DNA from: DAONJL01 sp035405645 [NCBI: bacterium]
GTDB lineage: Bacteria; JAGOBX01; DAONJL01
Assembly (NCBI GenBank): GCA_035405645.1
Contig: DAONJL010000031.1
Location: 1 to 29,364 of the forward strand
Direction: 5' to 3'
DNA: 29,364 bases
The notes beneath the pieces were generated by a model, which worked only from the letters and a program-made list of their open reading frames with translations, was not told the DNA's origin and searched no databases. Of this stretch, positions 15,608 through 25,787 are shown piece by piece. Position numbers and translations under genes: made by a program. Within the stretch, counting starts at the first letter, position 1; each line of letters opens with the position of its first letter.

Positions 15608-18283
15608 TTATAATTCTTCAGTTAAATATTTCTCTATTAAATTATTTATTTCTTTTTTATCTTCTTCATTTAAACTATTTTTAAACTTTTTTATTTCATT
15701 AAAATTATTTGTCTTAAACAATATCATAAATTTGAATTTTTTATTTTCAAAATTTTTTGGGTTTATTTCTATTGCTTTATTTATATTTTCTATTGCCAAT
15801 TCTGGTCTATTTGTTTTATAATATATTACTGCTAAATTATAATAAATTTCTTCTGAATTATCAACTAATATTAAAGCACCTTTATATTTTTCTGCTGCTG
15901 CTTCATAATCCTTTTTTTCATATAATTCATTTGCTTCATTTATTAATTTTTTAAATTCATAATTTATAAATTTTTCTACCTTCTTTTTTTCATTATAATA
16001 TTTTTCTTTTTGTTCTTCTAATTCTTTTGTTAAATTATTGATTTTTTCTTTTAATTCATTATTCAGTTCATTATAAAATTTTATTCTATCATTCATACTT
16101 ATTATTATATTCTGTAATTTATCATTCTCTGTTTTGTAATTTTCTTTTTCTATTTTATATTTATCTATCTCTTCTTTTATTATCTCAATTTGTTTTGTTA
16201 ATTGTTCTATTTTATTTTTATATTCTTGATTTTCAAGTTTTATTTGCTCTGTTTCTGTATCACTTTTGGCTAATTCATTTATTCTATTTTCTTTTATTAA
16301 ATTATTTATTTTAGTTATATTTACTTTTAATTCATTGTTTTCATTTTTCAATTTACTTATTATTTCTTCATTTTCTTTATTTGTTTCTTCAAATGCCTTA
16401 TTTCTTTCCTGCAATTCTTTTATTTCTTTTATTATATTGCTTTTCTCGCTTATTAAATTATTTACTTCTTGTTTTAATGCTTTATTCTCATTTTCCTTTT
16501 CATTTATTATCTTATTTATCCTATTAAATTCATTATTCAAATTTTCATATTTTTTAAGTTCTTGTAATAATTCATTATTCTTCTTTTCTAAAACGCTGAT
16601 ATATACTTTATCACCTTCACTCTTTTCTATTGTTTTTTCTTTTAATTCTGCATTTTGTTTTATTAAATTCTGTATCTGATTATTCAAATCATCTACCAGT
16701 GAATTTTTTGTCTGAACTATTTTATTTAATTCTTCTATTCTTTTTTCACTTCCTTTTTTTTCTTCTGTTAACTTATTTATTATGTTATCTAATTCATTTA
16801 TTTCATTTCTTAATTTTTTATTCTCATTTTCTTTTTTTAATATCTCAGTTATTTTTTCATCATTCGTTCCTTCTAATATTAATAACTTTTTCTCATATTC
16901 TTTTTGTGTTATTTGTAATTTCTGATTTTTTTCATTTAATGAATTTATTTCTTTTAAATAATTTTCTGTTCTATTCTGTAATTCATTTATTGTTTGTTCA
17001 TAATATTTTAATTGCTCCTGTAATTTTATTTTTAATTGTTTTATTTCAACTTCAAGTTTTTCATTATTTGTTGTTAATGTCATTATCTTCGTTTCTTTTT
17101 CTTTTATTTGTTGTTCATTATCATTTTTTATTTTCATTAATTCATTTATCTCTTTTTTAAATTTGCCAATTTCATTTAAAAATATTTCATTTTGTTCTTT
17201 ATAATTAGCACTTATTTTCTTTATATTATCTAACTCACTTTTTAATATTTCATTTTCCTTTGTTTTTCCATTTATTTGTTCATTTAATATTTTTATATCA
17301 TTATTTAATTTATTCTTTTCACTTAATAAATTGTTTATTTGCATTTCTATATTATTTTTCTCATTTCTTATTTCATTTATTTTTTTCTCATATTCATTAA
17401 TTGTCATTAATATTTTATTATTTAATTGTTCCTTTTCTTCATTTATTTTTTCTTTTTCATTTATTAATTCATCTATAATCTTTTTATTTTCATTCCTTAT
17501 TTTTTCTTCATTTTCTTTATTTTTATTCAGTATTTCATTTATCTCTTTTTTTCTCTCATTTATTTCATTTAAAAAAATTTCATTCTGCTCTTTATAACTA
17601 TTTACTATCTTTTTTAAATTTTCCTGTTCAATTTTTATTTTTTCATTCTCACCTTTTAATTCACTTAATAATTTATTTAATTCTTTTGTTTCTCTATTTA
17701 ATCTATCATTTTCATTTAGTAAATTGTTCATTTTCTGTTCTATCTCTTTTTTTTCACTCTCTAATCGTTCTATTGTTTTTTTACTTATTTTTAATTCTTC
17801 TGATACTGTTTTTATTTTTCTTCTATTATTTAATAAATCATCTAATTCTTGATTTCTACTTTCTAACATATCAATTTGCTTCTTGTATTCTTCAATTTCT
17901 TTTTTATAACTATTTATCTTTAAATTTAATTCATTTATCATATCTTTATTTTTTTCTATTTCCTTCTTTAACTCACTTATTATTTTTTCATTCTCATCTT
18001 TTTCTTTTGATTGCTCTTGATATTTTTTTAGTTTTTTTTGTAATTCTAAATTTTCTCCTTGTAAATTTGCATTTTCATTCTTTAATTCAAATATTTGTTG
18101 CTCAAATCGCATTACTGTATCTCTTAACATTCTTTTAAAATTATCATTTAATTCACTTATCTTTTTATCTCGTTCTTTAATCTCTTTTAAATATTTTTTT
18201 TCATCAACTGCTAAAAGATTAAATAAAAAAGAAAAAACAAATAAAAATAAAATAAATATTTTTCTTTTCATATTTTTTCTCAC
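15608..18283 (-). CDS. Long exported coiled-coil protein with C-terminal TPR repeats
   Basis: 891 residues. The start has a signal peptide: MRKNMKRK, then a Leu/Phe core, then LLAVDEKK; the second Met at residue 5 is an alternative start. About residues 30-780 are an almost unbroken heptad coiled coil, very rich in Glu, Lys, Asn and Ile, with a motif like NYKEQNEIFLNEI occurring twice (around 230 and 355), so internal duplication is likely. Residues ~780-870 hold two to three tetratricopeptide repeats (NEANELYEKKDYEAAAEKY; YYNLAVIYYKTNRPELAIENINKAIEINP). The first gene of the pair, tolC-like, overlaps it by 4 nt (ATGA). I infer a periplasmic rod or tether with a protein-binding foot; no named family. 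Low-complexity codons make similarity searches unreliable here. Confidence 0.8.
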   Translation of the reverse strand: MRKNMKRKIFILFLFVFSFLFNLLAVDEKKYLKEIKERDKKISELNDNFKRMLRDTVMRFEQQIFELKNENANLQGENLELQKKLKKYQEQSKEKDENEKIISELKKEIEKNKDMINELNLKINSYKKEIEEYKKQIDMLESRNQELDDLLNNRRKIKTVSEELKISKKTIERLESEKKEIEQKMNNLLNENDRLNRETKELNKLLSELKGENEKIKIEQENLKKIVNSYKEQNEIFLNEINERKKEINEILNKNKENEEKIRNENKKIIDELINEKEKINEEKEQLNNKILMTINEYEKKINEIRNEKNNIEMQINNLLSEKNKLNNDIKILNEQINGKTKENEILKSELDNIKKISANYKEQNEIFLNEIGKFKKEINELMKIKNDNEQQIKEKETKIMTLTTNNEKLEVEIKQLKIKLQEQLKYYEQTINELQNRTENYLKEINSLNEKNQKLQITQKEYEKKLLILEGTNDEKITEILKKENENKKLRNEINELDNIINKLTEEKKGSEKRIEELNKIVQTKNSLVDDLNNQIQNLIKQNAELKEKTIEKSEGDKVYISVLEKKNNELLQELKKYENLNNEFNRINKIINEKENENKALKQEVNNLISEKSNIIKEIKELQERNKAFEETNKENEEIISKLKNENNELKVNITKINNLIKENRINELAKSDTETEQIKLENQEYKNKIEQLTKQIEIIKEEIDKYKIEKENYKTENDKLQNIIISMNDRIKFYNELNNELKEKINNLTKELEEQKEKYYNEKKKVEKFINYEFKKLINEANELYEKKDYEAAAEKYKGALILVDNSEEIYYNLAVIYYKTNRPELAIENINKAIEINPKNFENKKFKFMILFKTNNFNEIKKFKNSLNEEDKKEINNLIEKYLTEEL

Positions 18284-19554
18284 TCTAAAAAATTTAATGA
18301 TAATAAATATTTTAATTTATTTATAGAAATTAGTATATTATATTTACTTTCAAGCAATAAAAAATTAGCATTCAATCTATTTTGTTCTGCATCAAGAACA
18401 TCAGTATTTATTGCTGCACCAGCACTATAATTTTCTTTTGCTATTCTATATGCCTCTTCTGATTGTTCTTTTAATAATGTATTTACTTTTATTTGTTCAT
18501 TATAAAATTTAATATTATTATTTTCTTTATTTATTTCATTAATAATTTTCATTGTCAGATAATTTATTTCACGATTTAAATTTTCAATTTCAATATCAAA
18601 TTTTTTAACCTCGTTCGATGACTTATAACCATCAAATAACGGAAAATTTAATTCCACTCCATAAAAATAATCTGAATTATTAAATGAATTTGAAAAGGTA
18701 TTCCCTCCTGAACCATAATTACTTATTAAATTTAATTCTGGTCTTAAACTATTCTTTGCAATCTTCTTTTGCAATTTTATTATTTCCAAATTTTCATATA
18801 ACTTTTTTATGTTTTCATTTTTTTTTATCTGTTCTATAATAAAATCCTGATTATTAAAATCAGGTATTTGTGATGGTATTTTTATCTCTTCTGTTATAAC
18901 AATTTCTTTTTTAATATCTAAATTTAATAATAATCTTAAATCATTTTTTAAATTTTCAATTTCATTTTTTATTGCTAATATTTGTGGTTTTATTTGATGA
19001 TAAGCAACCTCTGCTGTTTTATATTCTAATTCTGTAACTGTTTCTGCACTAAATTTATTTTTTACCATTATTAAATGTTCATATAATGATTTTTCACTAT
19101 TTTCAAGTAATTTTAATTTTTCTTCGAGATATTGTAAAGTATATAAATATATAATTGCCTGTAATTGTGTTTCTCTAATTGTATTTTTATAATCCAATTC
19201 TGAATTTTTATAATAATGCTTTGCAATTTCTATTGCTGTATTTATTTTGCCATAAGTAAATAATGGCTGATAAAGATTAATTTTATAACTATAAACATTA
19301 CTTGCTTCTTTCATTTGATATGATTTCAATTTTGATATATCTGATTGAAATTTGAGATTTGGTCTTGCTGCTGATTTTGCTTCATCTATTTCAAATAATG
19401 TATATTTTAAATATTCTCGTTTATTAATTATACTGATATTTTGACTTTCTATAATATTTAATACTTTACCAAAATCAAGATAAATTACAGTATCAGAACT
19501 ATTTGCTAATAAATATAAAATACTGGTAAAAAAAATAAGAATAAATATTTTCAT
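18280..19554 (-). CDS. TolC-family outer-membrane efflux protein
   Basis: 424 residues with a signal peptide (MKIFILIFFTSILYLLANS). Two copies of the outer-membrane efflux repeat follow. Each has a long helix pair and a strand pair: SAARPNLKFQSDI plus YQPLFTYGKI in the first, AKNSLRPELNLISNYGSG plus VELNFPLFDGYKS in the second. The ending SAGAAINTDVLDAEQNRLNA is the classic helix-turn of TolC-like proteins. It would form a trimeric exit duct for a type I secretion or efflux pump. No periplasmic adaptor or inner-membrane pump gene is adjacent. Instead the gene is coupled by a 4-nt overlap to the long coiled-coil/TPR protein, which may work with it. Confidence 0.88.
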   Translation of the reverse strand: MKIFILIFFTSILYLLANSSDTVIYLDFGKVLNIIESQNISIINKREYLKYTLFEIDEAKSAARPNLKFQSDISKLKSYQMKEASNVYSYKINLYQPLFTYGKINTAIEIAKHYYKNSELDYKNTIRETQLQAIIYLYTLQYLEEKLKLLENSEKSLYEHLIMVKNKFSAETVTELEYKTAEVAYHQIKPQILAIKNEIENLKNDLRLLLNLDIKKEIVITEEIKIPSQIPDFNNQDFIIEQIKKNENIKKLYENLEIIKLQKKIAKNSLRPELNLISNYGSGGNTFSNSFNNSDYFYGVELNFPLFDGYKSSNEVKKFDIEIENLNREINYLTMKIINEINKENNNIKFYNEQIKVNTLLKEQSEEAYRIAKENYSAGAAINTDVLDAEQNRLNANFLLLESKYNILISINKLKYLLSLNFLE

Positions 19555-19660
19555 TTTTCTGTTTTATCTTTAAAATAATAGTATTTATAAAAATAAAAAA
19601 ACAAAAAGATTTTGTCAAATAAATTATAAAATTTTTAATAGAGAAAAAATAAAATTATTT

Positions 19661-19688
19661 TTTTCAATGATTTTATTTTGATTGAAAA
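19661..19688 (-). terminator. Possible terminator after ftsK
   Basis: An 8-bp inverted repeat (TTTTCAAT / ATTGAAAA) with a 12-nt loop starts 23 nt after the ftsK stop on the minus strand. The stem is all but GC-free and the following tract is mixed A/T, so it is a weak candidate. Confidence 0.25.
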
Positions 19689-19710
19689 TACAATTGGGGC
19701 AATTAAATTT

Positions 19711-22509
19711 TTAATTATTTTTTACTGAATTAAAATAGACTTCTGGCGTAATTAATACTTCACGAGGTTTTGGACCATCAGCAGGACCAACGACACCTTT
19801 CATTTCAAGTGCATTCATTATTGCCTGTGCACGCTTATGACCAACTTTTAATTTTTGCTGTAACATAGCAATTGAACCACGCTGTGTTGTTATTACTAAC
19901 TCTTCTGCTTGTTTTAATAATCCTTCATCAATGTCAAATTGTAATTCATCATCTTCATTTTCTTCTTCTTCAATTTGAAATACTTCTTCTGGATTTTTTG
20001 GCTTATAATATTTTGCCGCTTCCTGATTACATACAAAATCTATAACAGCATTTATCTCTTCATCACTAACATAACAGCCCTGTAATCTAACTGGTTTTGG
20101 GGCTGTTCGTGATAAATAAAGCATATCACCATTACCAAGTAAATTTTCAGCGCCTACTGTATCAAGAATTGTTTTTGAGTCAACGCCAGAAGCAACCTGA
20201 AAAGCAATTCTTGTTGGAAAATTTGCTTTAATTAATCCAGTTATTACATTTACTGATGGTCGTTGTGTTGCAAGAATCATATGAATTCCAACTGCTCTTG
20301 CTTTTTGTGCTATTCTTGCAATTGCACCTTCACATTCTCTTGCTGTCATCATTAAATCAGCTAATTCATCTACTATAATCACTATATATGGCATTATTTT
20401 AGGTCTATCCTGTTTTTTATATTTATCATATTCGCCACTTTCAAGTAATTTCTTTACTTTTATATTATATCGTTCAATATCACGAACACCCATTTCACCA
20501 CATTTTATATATCTTTCATCCATCTCATTTACCGCCCACTGAAATGCTCGTGCTGCTTTTTTTGGGTCAACTACAACAGGTGTAATTAAATGTGGTAATC
20601 TATTATAAACGCTTAATTCAACTACTTTTGGGTCAATTAAAATTAATTTTAATTCTTCTGGTGAAGCATTCATTAATAAACTAATTATTATTGAATTTAT
20701 ACAAACACTTTTACCCGCACCAGTTGCACCAGCAATTAAAAGATGTGGCATTTTTACTAAATTTGCATTTACTGGTCTACCGAGCACATCTTTACCTAAA
20801 CCAAAAGTTAAAATAGAACTCATATCATCTCTATTTATTTTTGCTGCTGATAATACATCTCTTAATGTTACTATATTTGCAACTTCATTTGGAACTTCTA
20901 TACCAACTGCTGATTTACCTGGTATTGGTGCGATTATTCTTATACTTTTAGCTGCAAGTCGTAATTGTAAATCAGCGTTATGTTGAACTATTTTCTGGAC
21001 TGGCACACCATTAGCTGGTACTACTTCATACATCGTTACTACCGGTCCAGGATTTATTTCACGAACTGCTGCTTCAATTTTAAATGCTTCAAGAGTTTCA
21101 TTTATTTTTTTAGCTACTCTTTGTAATGCTTCATCTGATGGTCCGGGTAATTCATTATTTCCAACTTTTAATAATTCAAACGATGGAAATTTATATTCTG
21201 GAATTTCTTGTTCCTCTTCTTCTTCTGTTGCCTGTATCTGTTCAGCAAATTCTTTATCTAATTTCTCCTGTTCTATTGCTAATTTCTTTAATGTTTCAGG
21301 GTCTAATTCTTCATTTTCTGAATTCGTTATTTGTGGCGATATTTCTTGTGATTCTTCATTTATTATAATATTTGGTTGTGATTGTGCTTCATCTTCTTTT
21401 TTTATTTCTTTTTTATCCTGTTCTATATTTTGTTTTTCTTCATTTTCAATAATTTCTTGTTGTTCTGATTTAATCTCGCCTTCTTCTTTTTTTTCTGTTT
21501 CTTCCTTTTGATTCTCCTCTTTATTTATTCTTATTTCTTCTTCTTTTTTCTTTCGTTTAAAAAACCTGAATCCAAAACCTTTATTTTCATTTTGTTCTTC
21601 TTTATTTTCTTTATTTTCTTTTTCTTTATTTTCTGCTTCTTTTATTGTTGTCTCTGTCTCTACTTTATAATAATTTATTTTTGGTTCAATATTATTTTCT
21701 TTATTTTTTTCAACCTTTTCTAATACTAAATTTTTAAAATCATTTTCATCTAAAATTTGAATTGCATCTTTAAAACTTTTTTCTTTAATATATAAAATTA
21801 ATTCTTTAATACCAGCAAAAATTTTTAAACAAATTTTCTTTAATAATTTTATAATTAAAATAATTATCAAAATAAAATAATCATAGACTCTTTTTAAAAA
21901 ATCTGAGAAAGAAATAGAGGTAGTAAAGACAAGACCAAGTCCAAATAAGATAAAAACCAACAAAAAAATCGCATATTTTAAAATCGGAAAAAATAATTGA
22001 GTTAGTAATAATCCAATTAATCCACCTTTTAATCGCACATCATTAAATTGCAAATCTGAATTAAGATTTATACCCCCAATATTATTAAAAAAGATACTCA
22101 ATGATAGGGTAATAAAAATAATTCCAACTATTTTTAATACAGTTGCTTCTTTTAATTTTTTATCTTTAAATTCATAAATACCAGTAATAATAATAAGTAT
22201 TGGAAAAATAAAAACACCTTTACCCATAATTAAAAACAAATAATGGGCTATATAAGCGCCAATCAAACCACAATAATTTTTTACATTATTTGTTGTTGAA
22301 TTAGGTGGGTCATTAATATTAAATGAAATTATACTTAAAAAAAATAAGATACCAATTGCAAAAAATAATATTCCGCTAATTTCATTTAATTTTTCGTTTT
22401 TTAAATAACTGATAACTTTAACTACTTTTGATTCGGTTATATTCTTTTTGTTTTTATTTGATAAGAAAAGTATTTTTTTTCTTTTCAAAATAATCACTAC
22501 TTTATTCAA
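19711..22509 (-). CDS. ftsK: DNA translocase FtsK/SpoIIIE
   Basis: 932 residues. Four to five membrane helices lie in residues ~45-230, then an acidic Glu/Lys/Asn-rich linker (~250-420), then the RecA-type motor with Walker A GATGAGKSV (~592-600) and Walker B VIIVDELADLM (~712-720). A C-terminal winged-helix gamma domain (~865-930) reads QRGSIAMLQQKLKVGHKRAQ...GPKPREVL, the part that reads chromosome polarity sequences. It pumps DNA at the division septum and helps dimer resolution. The longest frame starts at a TTG (22509) with no good Shine-Dalgarno; a GTG four codons later and another TTG nearby are equally possible, while all downstream ATGs would cut into the membrane helices. It is the last gene of the rpsO-pnp-uppP-ftsK run. 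Confidence 0.93.
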   Translation of the reverse strand: MNKVVIILKRKKILFLSNKNKKNITESKVVKVISYLKNEKLNEISGILFFAIGILFFLSIISFNINDPPNSTTNNVKNYCGLIGAYIAHYLFLIMGKGVFIFPILIIITGIYEFKDKKLKEATVLKIVGIIFITLSLSIFFNNIGGINLNSDLQFNDVRLKGGLIGLLLTQLFFPILKYAIFLLVFILFGLGLVFTTSISFSDFLKRVYDYFILIIILIIKLLKKICLKIFAGIKELILYIKEKSFKDAIQILDENDFKNLVLEKVEKNKENNIEPKINYYKVETETTIKEAENKEKENKENKEEQNENKGFGFRFFKRKKKEEEIRINKEENQKEETEKKEEGEIKSEQQEIIENEEKQNIEQDKKEIKKEDEAQSQPNIIINEESQEISPQITNSENEELDPETLKKLAIEQEKLDKEFAEQIQATEEEEEQEIPEYKFPSFELLKVGNNELPGPSDEALQRVAKKINETLEAFKIEAAVREINPGPVVTMYEVVPANGVPVQKIVQHNADLQLRLAAKSIRIIAPIPGKSAVGIEVPNEVANIVTLRDVLSAAKINRDDMSSILTFGLGKDVLGRPVNANLVKMPHLLIAGATGAGKSVCINSIIISLLMNASPEELKLILIDPKVVELSVYNRLPHLITPVVVDPKKAARAFQWAVNEMDERYIKCGEMGVRDIERYNIKVKKLLESGEYDKYKKQDRPKIMPYIVIIVDELADLMMTARECEGAIARIAQKARAVGIHMILATQRPSVNVITGLIKANFPTRIAFQVASGVDSKTILDTVGAENLLGNGDMLYLSRTAPKPVRLQGCYVSDEEINAVIDFVCNQEAAKYYKPKNPEEVFQIEEEENEDDELQFDIDEGLLKQAEELVITTQRGSIAMLQQKLKVGHKRAQAIMNALEMKGVVGPADGPKPREVLITPEVYFNSVKNN

Positions 22510-22538
22510 AAATTATCTATAATTCCACTATCTTCTTC

Positions 22539-23339
22539 TTAATTCAAAACTAAAAAATAATTATAATAACAATAACATAAAATTGTCAAGGATAAAATTA
22601 AACAATAAAAACCAAAAAAACCAAATCTATTTTTCTTCAAAATCAAAAATAAAATTTTTAATGTTAAATAACTCACAATAAAAGAAATAAAAATACCAAT
22701 TAAAATTTCAACAAAATTTATTGAAGTAAAATTAAAATCAAGTATGTCTTTTAAAACCGCACCAAAAATTAAAGGTATAGCCATAAAAAAAGAAAATTTA
22801 CCTGCTACGATAGGTTCTATGTTCAATAGTAATCCAGTTGCGATAGTTGAACCAGAGCGTGAAATACCAGGTAATAAAGCAAATATTTGAATTAAGCCAA
22901 TTATAAGTGAATTATAATAATTTAGTGATGAATATTCATTTTTTCTTTTTTTAAAAAAAGTTGCTAATAATATAAAAGCACTAAACAAATAAAAAAAACC
23001 TATATATTTTAATTCTAATAAATTTGATTCAATATAATTTTTAAATAGTAAACCAATAATTCCTGCGGGAATAATTCCAATAAAAATATATAATAAAATA
23101 TTTCTATTGTCCGTCAAAAAAATTTTTTTAATTTCTTTGAAAAAGAAAAGAAAAATTGCAAGCAAAGAACCAAAATGCAAAAAAATATCTATTGATAATG
23201 ATTGTGTTTCAAATTTTAAAAAATGTTTTGCAATTGCTAAATGTCCTGAACTACTAATTGGTAAGAATTCAGTTATTCCCTGTAAAATTGCTAAATAAAT
23301 AATTTTGTTAATATTATTTAGTTGAAATGAAAAATCCAT
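22539..23339 (-). CDS. uppP: Undecaprenyl-diphosphatase (BacA type)
   Basis: 266 residues, eight or so hydrophobic segments. It removes a phosphate from undecaprenyl diphosphate to recycle the lipid carrier for peptidoglycan and other wall glycans; overproduction gives bacitracin resistance in other bacteria. Both signature regions are present: LQGITEFLPISSSGHLAIAK near residues 18-38 (catalytic Glu and Ser/His) and LLPGISRSGSTIATGLLLN near 155-175 (catalytic Arg). The length matches the family. It lies 17 nt after pnp and 29 nt before ftsK, so all three are probably co-transcribed. Confidence 0.95.
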   Translation of the reverse strand: MDFSFQLNNINKIIYLAILQGITEFLPISSSGHLAIAKHFLKFETQSLSIDIFLHFGSLLAIFLFFFKEIKKIFLTDNRNILLYIFIGIIPAGIIGLLFKNYIESNLLELKYIGFFYLFSAFILLATFFKKRKNEYSSLNYYNSLIIGLIQIFALLPGISRSGSTIATGLLLNIEPIVAGKFSFFMAIPLIFGAVLKDILDFNFTSINFVEILIGIFISFIVSYLTLKILFLILKKNRFGFFGFYCLILSLTILCYCYYNYFLVLN

Positions 23340-23356
23340 ATATTTTATATTTTCGA

Positions 23357-25438
23357 TTATTCAAATTTTGCTGATAAAGAAATCTTATTACTTTCTTTAT
23401 CAATTGAAATAACTTTAACTTTTATCTTCTGACCAATTTTTAAATAATCTTCAATATTATTAACAAATCCATTAGTAATCTGTGAAATATGTAATAAACC
23501 AACAATTCCATTTTTAAGTTCAACAAAAGCACCATAATTTGTAAGCCGTTTTATCACGCCCTCATATATTTGACCTTCTTCAACTTCTTCTGTAATTTCT
23601 TTAATTAATTTAATTGCTAATTCAAGATCTTCTTTATTTGCAGCAGAAATATTGGCTTTTCCATTTTCTTCAATATATATTGTTGAGCGTGATTTTTCTT
23701 GTATCTTTTTTATGTTCTTGCCACCAGGACCAATTAGTTCACCAATTTTATCTTCTGGCACATCAACAAAAACAATTCGCGGTGCTGAATCTGGTATTGA
23801 TGGTCTTGGTTGGGAAATAACTTCATTCATTTTTTCTAAAATATATAATCGTCCTTTTGTTGCTTGTGATATTGCTTCTCGCATAATATTATAATCTATT
23901 CCTTTTATTTTTATATCCATTTGTAATGCTGTTATACCTTTTGCTGTTCCTGTTAATTTAAAATCCATATCACCTAAATGATCTTCCTGTCCTAAAATAT
24001 CTGATAAAATTATATATTTTTCGCTTTCTTTTATTAAACCCATTGCTATACCAGAAACAGCTCTTTTGATTGGAACACCGGCTGCCATTAATGCGAGCGA
24101 TGAACTACATACTGTTGCCATTGACGATGAACCATTTGATTCTAAAATTTCAGAGACAACTCTTATTGTATATGGAAATTCACTTTTTTCTGGTAATAAT
24201 GGTTTAATTGCTCGTTCTGCTAAATGACCATGTCCAATTTCTCTTCTTCCCGGTGGACCTAATCTCTTTACCTCACCAACAGAAAAAGGTGGAAAATTAT
24301 AATGAAGCATAAAACTTTCTGTTCCTTCATTTTCTATATCATCCTGGATTTGTTCATCCATCACTGTGCCAAGTGTTACTATACCTAAACTTTGCGTTTC
24401 GCCTCTTGTAAATAATGCAGAACCATGAGTACAATCTAATAAATCTATTTCAATTGATATTGGTCTAATTTCATCTGGTTTTCTTCCATCAATTCTTATT
24501 CCTTCATTAAATATTCTATTTCGAACTATTTCTTTTTCAAAATTTTTAAATATATCTTTTAAATAAAGTTCATAAACAGGTTCTTCTTCTATTTTTTCTT
24601 TATATCTTTCTAATAATTTTTCAAACAATTCATCAGTCTTTTTATAGCGTTCTTGTTTACCTACTATTTTTAATATTTCTGATAAATCATTATATACTAA
24701 TTCTTTTACTTCATTTATTAATTCATCAGGTATAGTATATAATTTTACTTCCTGTTTTTCTTTGCCAGCTAATTTTATTAATTCTTTTTGCAAATCAATA
24801 AATTCTCTTATATATTTATGTGCTTCTTCTATACCTTTTAATATTATGTCTTCACTTAATTCTTTTGCACCACCTTCTACCATTATTATTGCATCTTCTG
24901 TACCTGCTACAACCATATCTAATTCTGATTTATCTATTTGCTCATTTGTTGGATTAATTATATATTCATTATTTATATAACCAACACGAACAGCACCAAT
25001 TGGCTGTTCAAATGGAATATCAGAAATAGCAAGTGCACAGGATGAAGCATTTATTGCAATTATATCAGGTGTATTTATTTTATCTGCTGATAATACGGTT
25101 GCTATTACTTGAACCTCATTTCTAAAACCTTCTGAAAACATTGGTCTTATTGGTCTATCTATTAACCGAGAAATAAGGATCTCTTTTGTTGATGGTTTTG
25201 ATTCTCTTTTAATAAAACCACCTGGTATTTTTCCAGAAGCATAAAATTTTTCACGATACTCAACTGTTAAAGGGAAAAAATCAATACCTTCAACTGGTTC
25301 TTTTGTTGAACAAACTGTTACTAATACAGCTGTTTGATTATGTTTGGCAAAAACAGCTCCATTTGCTTGCTTTGCTAATTTACCTGTTTCAAATACTATT
25401 TCACTACCTGCAATTTGCCTTTTTACACTGTAAATCAT
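23357..25438 (-). CDS. pnp: Polyribonucleotide nucleotidyltransferase (PNPase)
   Basis: 693 residues, the standard length. Two RNase PH cores are joined by a helical domain: the first has GIDFFPLTVEYREKFYA and SRLIDRPIRPMF, the second RIDGRKPDEIRPI, FTRGETQSL, GHGHLAERA and the catalytic-site region SDILGQEDHLGDMDFK. A KH domain (residues ~550-615, ELIGPGGKNIKKI) and an S1 domain (~625-690, GVIKRLTNYGAFVEL) follow. The enzyme degrades RNA from the 3' end with phosphate and can also add tails. It follows rpsO by 11 nt, the arrangement found in many bacteria. Confidence 0.97.
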   Translation of the reverse strand: MIYSVKRQIAGSEIVFETGKLAKQANGAVFAKHNQTAVLVTVCSTKEPVEGIDFFPLTVEYREKFYASGKIPGGFIKRESKPSTKEILISRLIDRPIRPMFSEGFRNEVQVIATVLSADKINTPDIIAINASSCALAISDIPFEQPIGAVRVGYINNEYIINPTNEQIDKSELDMVVAGTEDAIIMVEGGAKELSEDIILKGIEEAHKYIREFIDLQKELIKLAGKEKQEVKLYTIPDELINEVKELVYNDLSEILKIVGKQERYKKTDELFEKLLERYKEKIEEEPVYELYLKDIFKNFEKEIVRNRIFNEGIRIDGRKPDEIRPISIEIDLLDCTHGSALFTRGETQSLGIVTLGTVMDEQIQDDIENEGTESFMLHYNFPPFSVGEVKRLGPPGRREIGHGHLAERAIKPLLPEKSEFPYTIRVVSEILESNGSSSMATVCSSSLALMAAGVPIKRAVSGIAMGLIKESEKYIILSDILGQEDHLGDMDFKLTGTAKGITALQMDIKIKGIDYNIMREAISQATKGRLYILEKMNEVISQPRPSIPDSAPRIVFVDVPEDKIGELIGPGGKNIKKIQEKSRSTIYIEENGKANISAANKEDLELAIKLIKEITEEVEEGQIYEGVIKRLTNYGAFVELKNGIVGLLHISQITNGFVNNIEDYLKIGQKIKVKVISIDKESNKISLSAKFE

Positions 25439-25449
25439 TTATCTTATAC

Positions 25450-25719
25450 CTACTTTCTTAATCCTAATTTTTCAATCAATTTTTTATAACTTTCAATGTT
25501 ATGTTTTCTTAAATATGCTAATAATCTTTTTCTTTTATTTACTAATTTAATTAAACCCATTCTTGTTGTATTATCCTTTGGCTGTGATTTTAAATGCTCT
25601 GTTAAATAATTTATTCTTGTAGTCATTATTGCAATTTGCACTTCAAGTGAGCCACTATCTTTTTCATTTGTCTTAAAATCATTTATTATCTTTGCTTTTT
25701 CTTCGGTTGTTAAAACCAT
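25450..25719 (-). CDS. rpsO: Small ribosomal subunit protein uS15
   Basis: 89 residues, the exact family length. Hallmarks include the N-terminal helix TEEKAKIINDF, GSLEVQIAIMTTRINYLTEHLK, the HLKSQPKDNTTRMGLIKLVNKR loop that contacts 16S rRNA, and RLLAYLRKHNIESYKKLIEKLGLR. It binds early in 30S assembly. A strong GGAGGTG (minus strand, 25724-25730) precedes the ATG. The short leader after the promoter at 25759-25787 leaves little room for a large autoregulatory structure, though S15 often represses its own mRNA. Confidence 0.98.
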   Translation of the reverse strand: MVLTTEEKAKIINDFKTNEKDSGSLEVQIAIMTTRINYLTEHLKSQPKDNTTRMGLIKLVNKRKRLLAYLRKHNIESYKKLIEKLGLRK

Positions 25720-25758
25720 TTTACACCTCCAAAATTATTAAAAATTTTTAAATTGATA

Positions 25759-25787
25759 ATTATATATTGTTTTATTTTAAAATGCAA
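25759..25787 (-). promoter_or_regulatory. Promoter of rpsO-pnp-uppP-ftsK
   Basis: On the minus strand, TTGCAT (25782-25787), a 17-nt spacer, and a perfect TATAAT (25759-25764). The -35 box is weak and overlaps the hycI-like stop region. The predicted leader to the ATG at 25719 is about 33 nt and contains the Shine-Dalgarno GGAGGTG. Confidence 0.5.

Noticed and set aside
15757-18138. Long plus-strand open frames rich in Phe, Leu and Ser
   Set aside because: They lie opposite the coiled-coil gene, whose biased Glu/Lys/Asn codons leave few stops on the other strand. The protein content is low-complexity and unlike any family.
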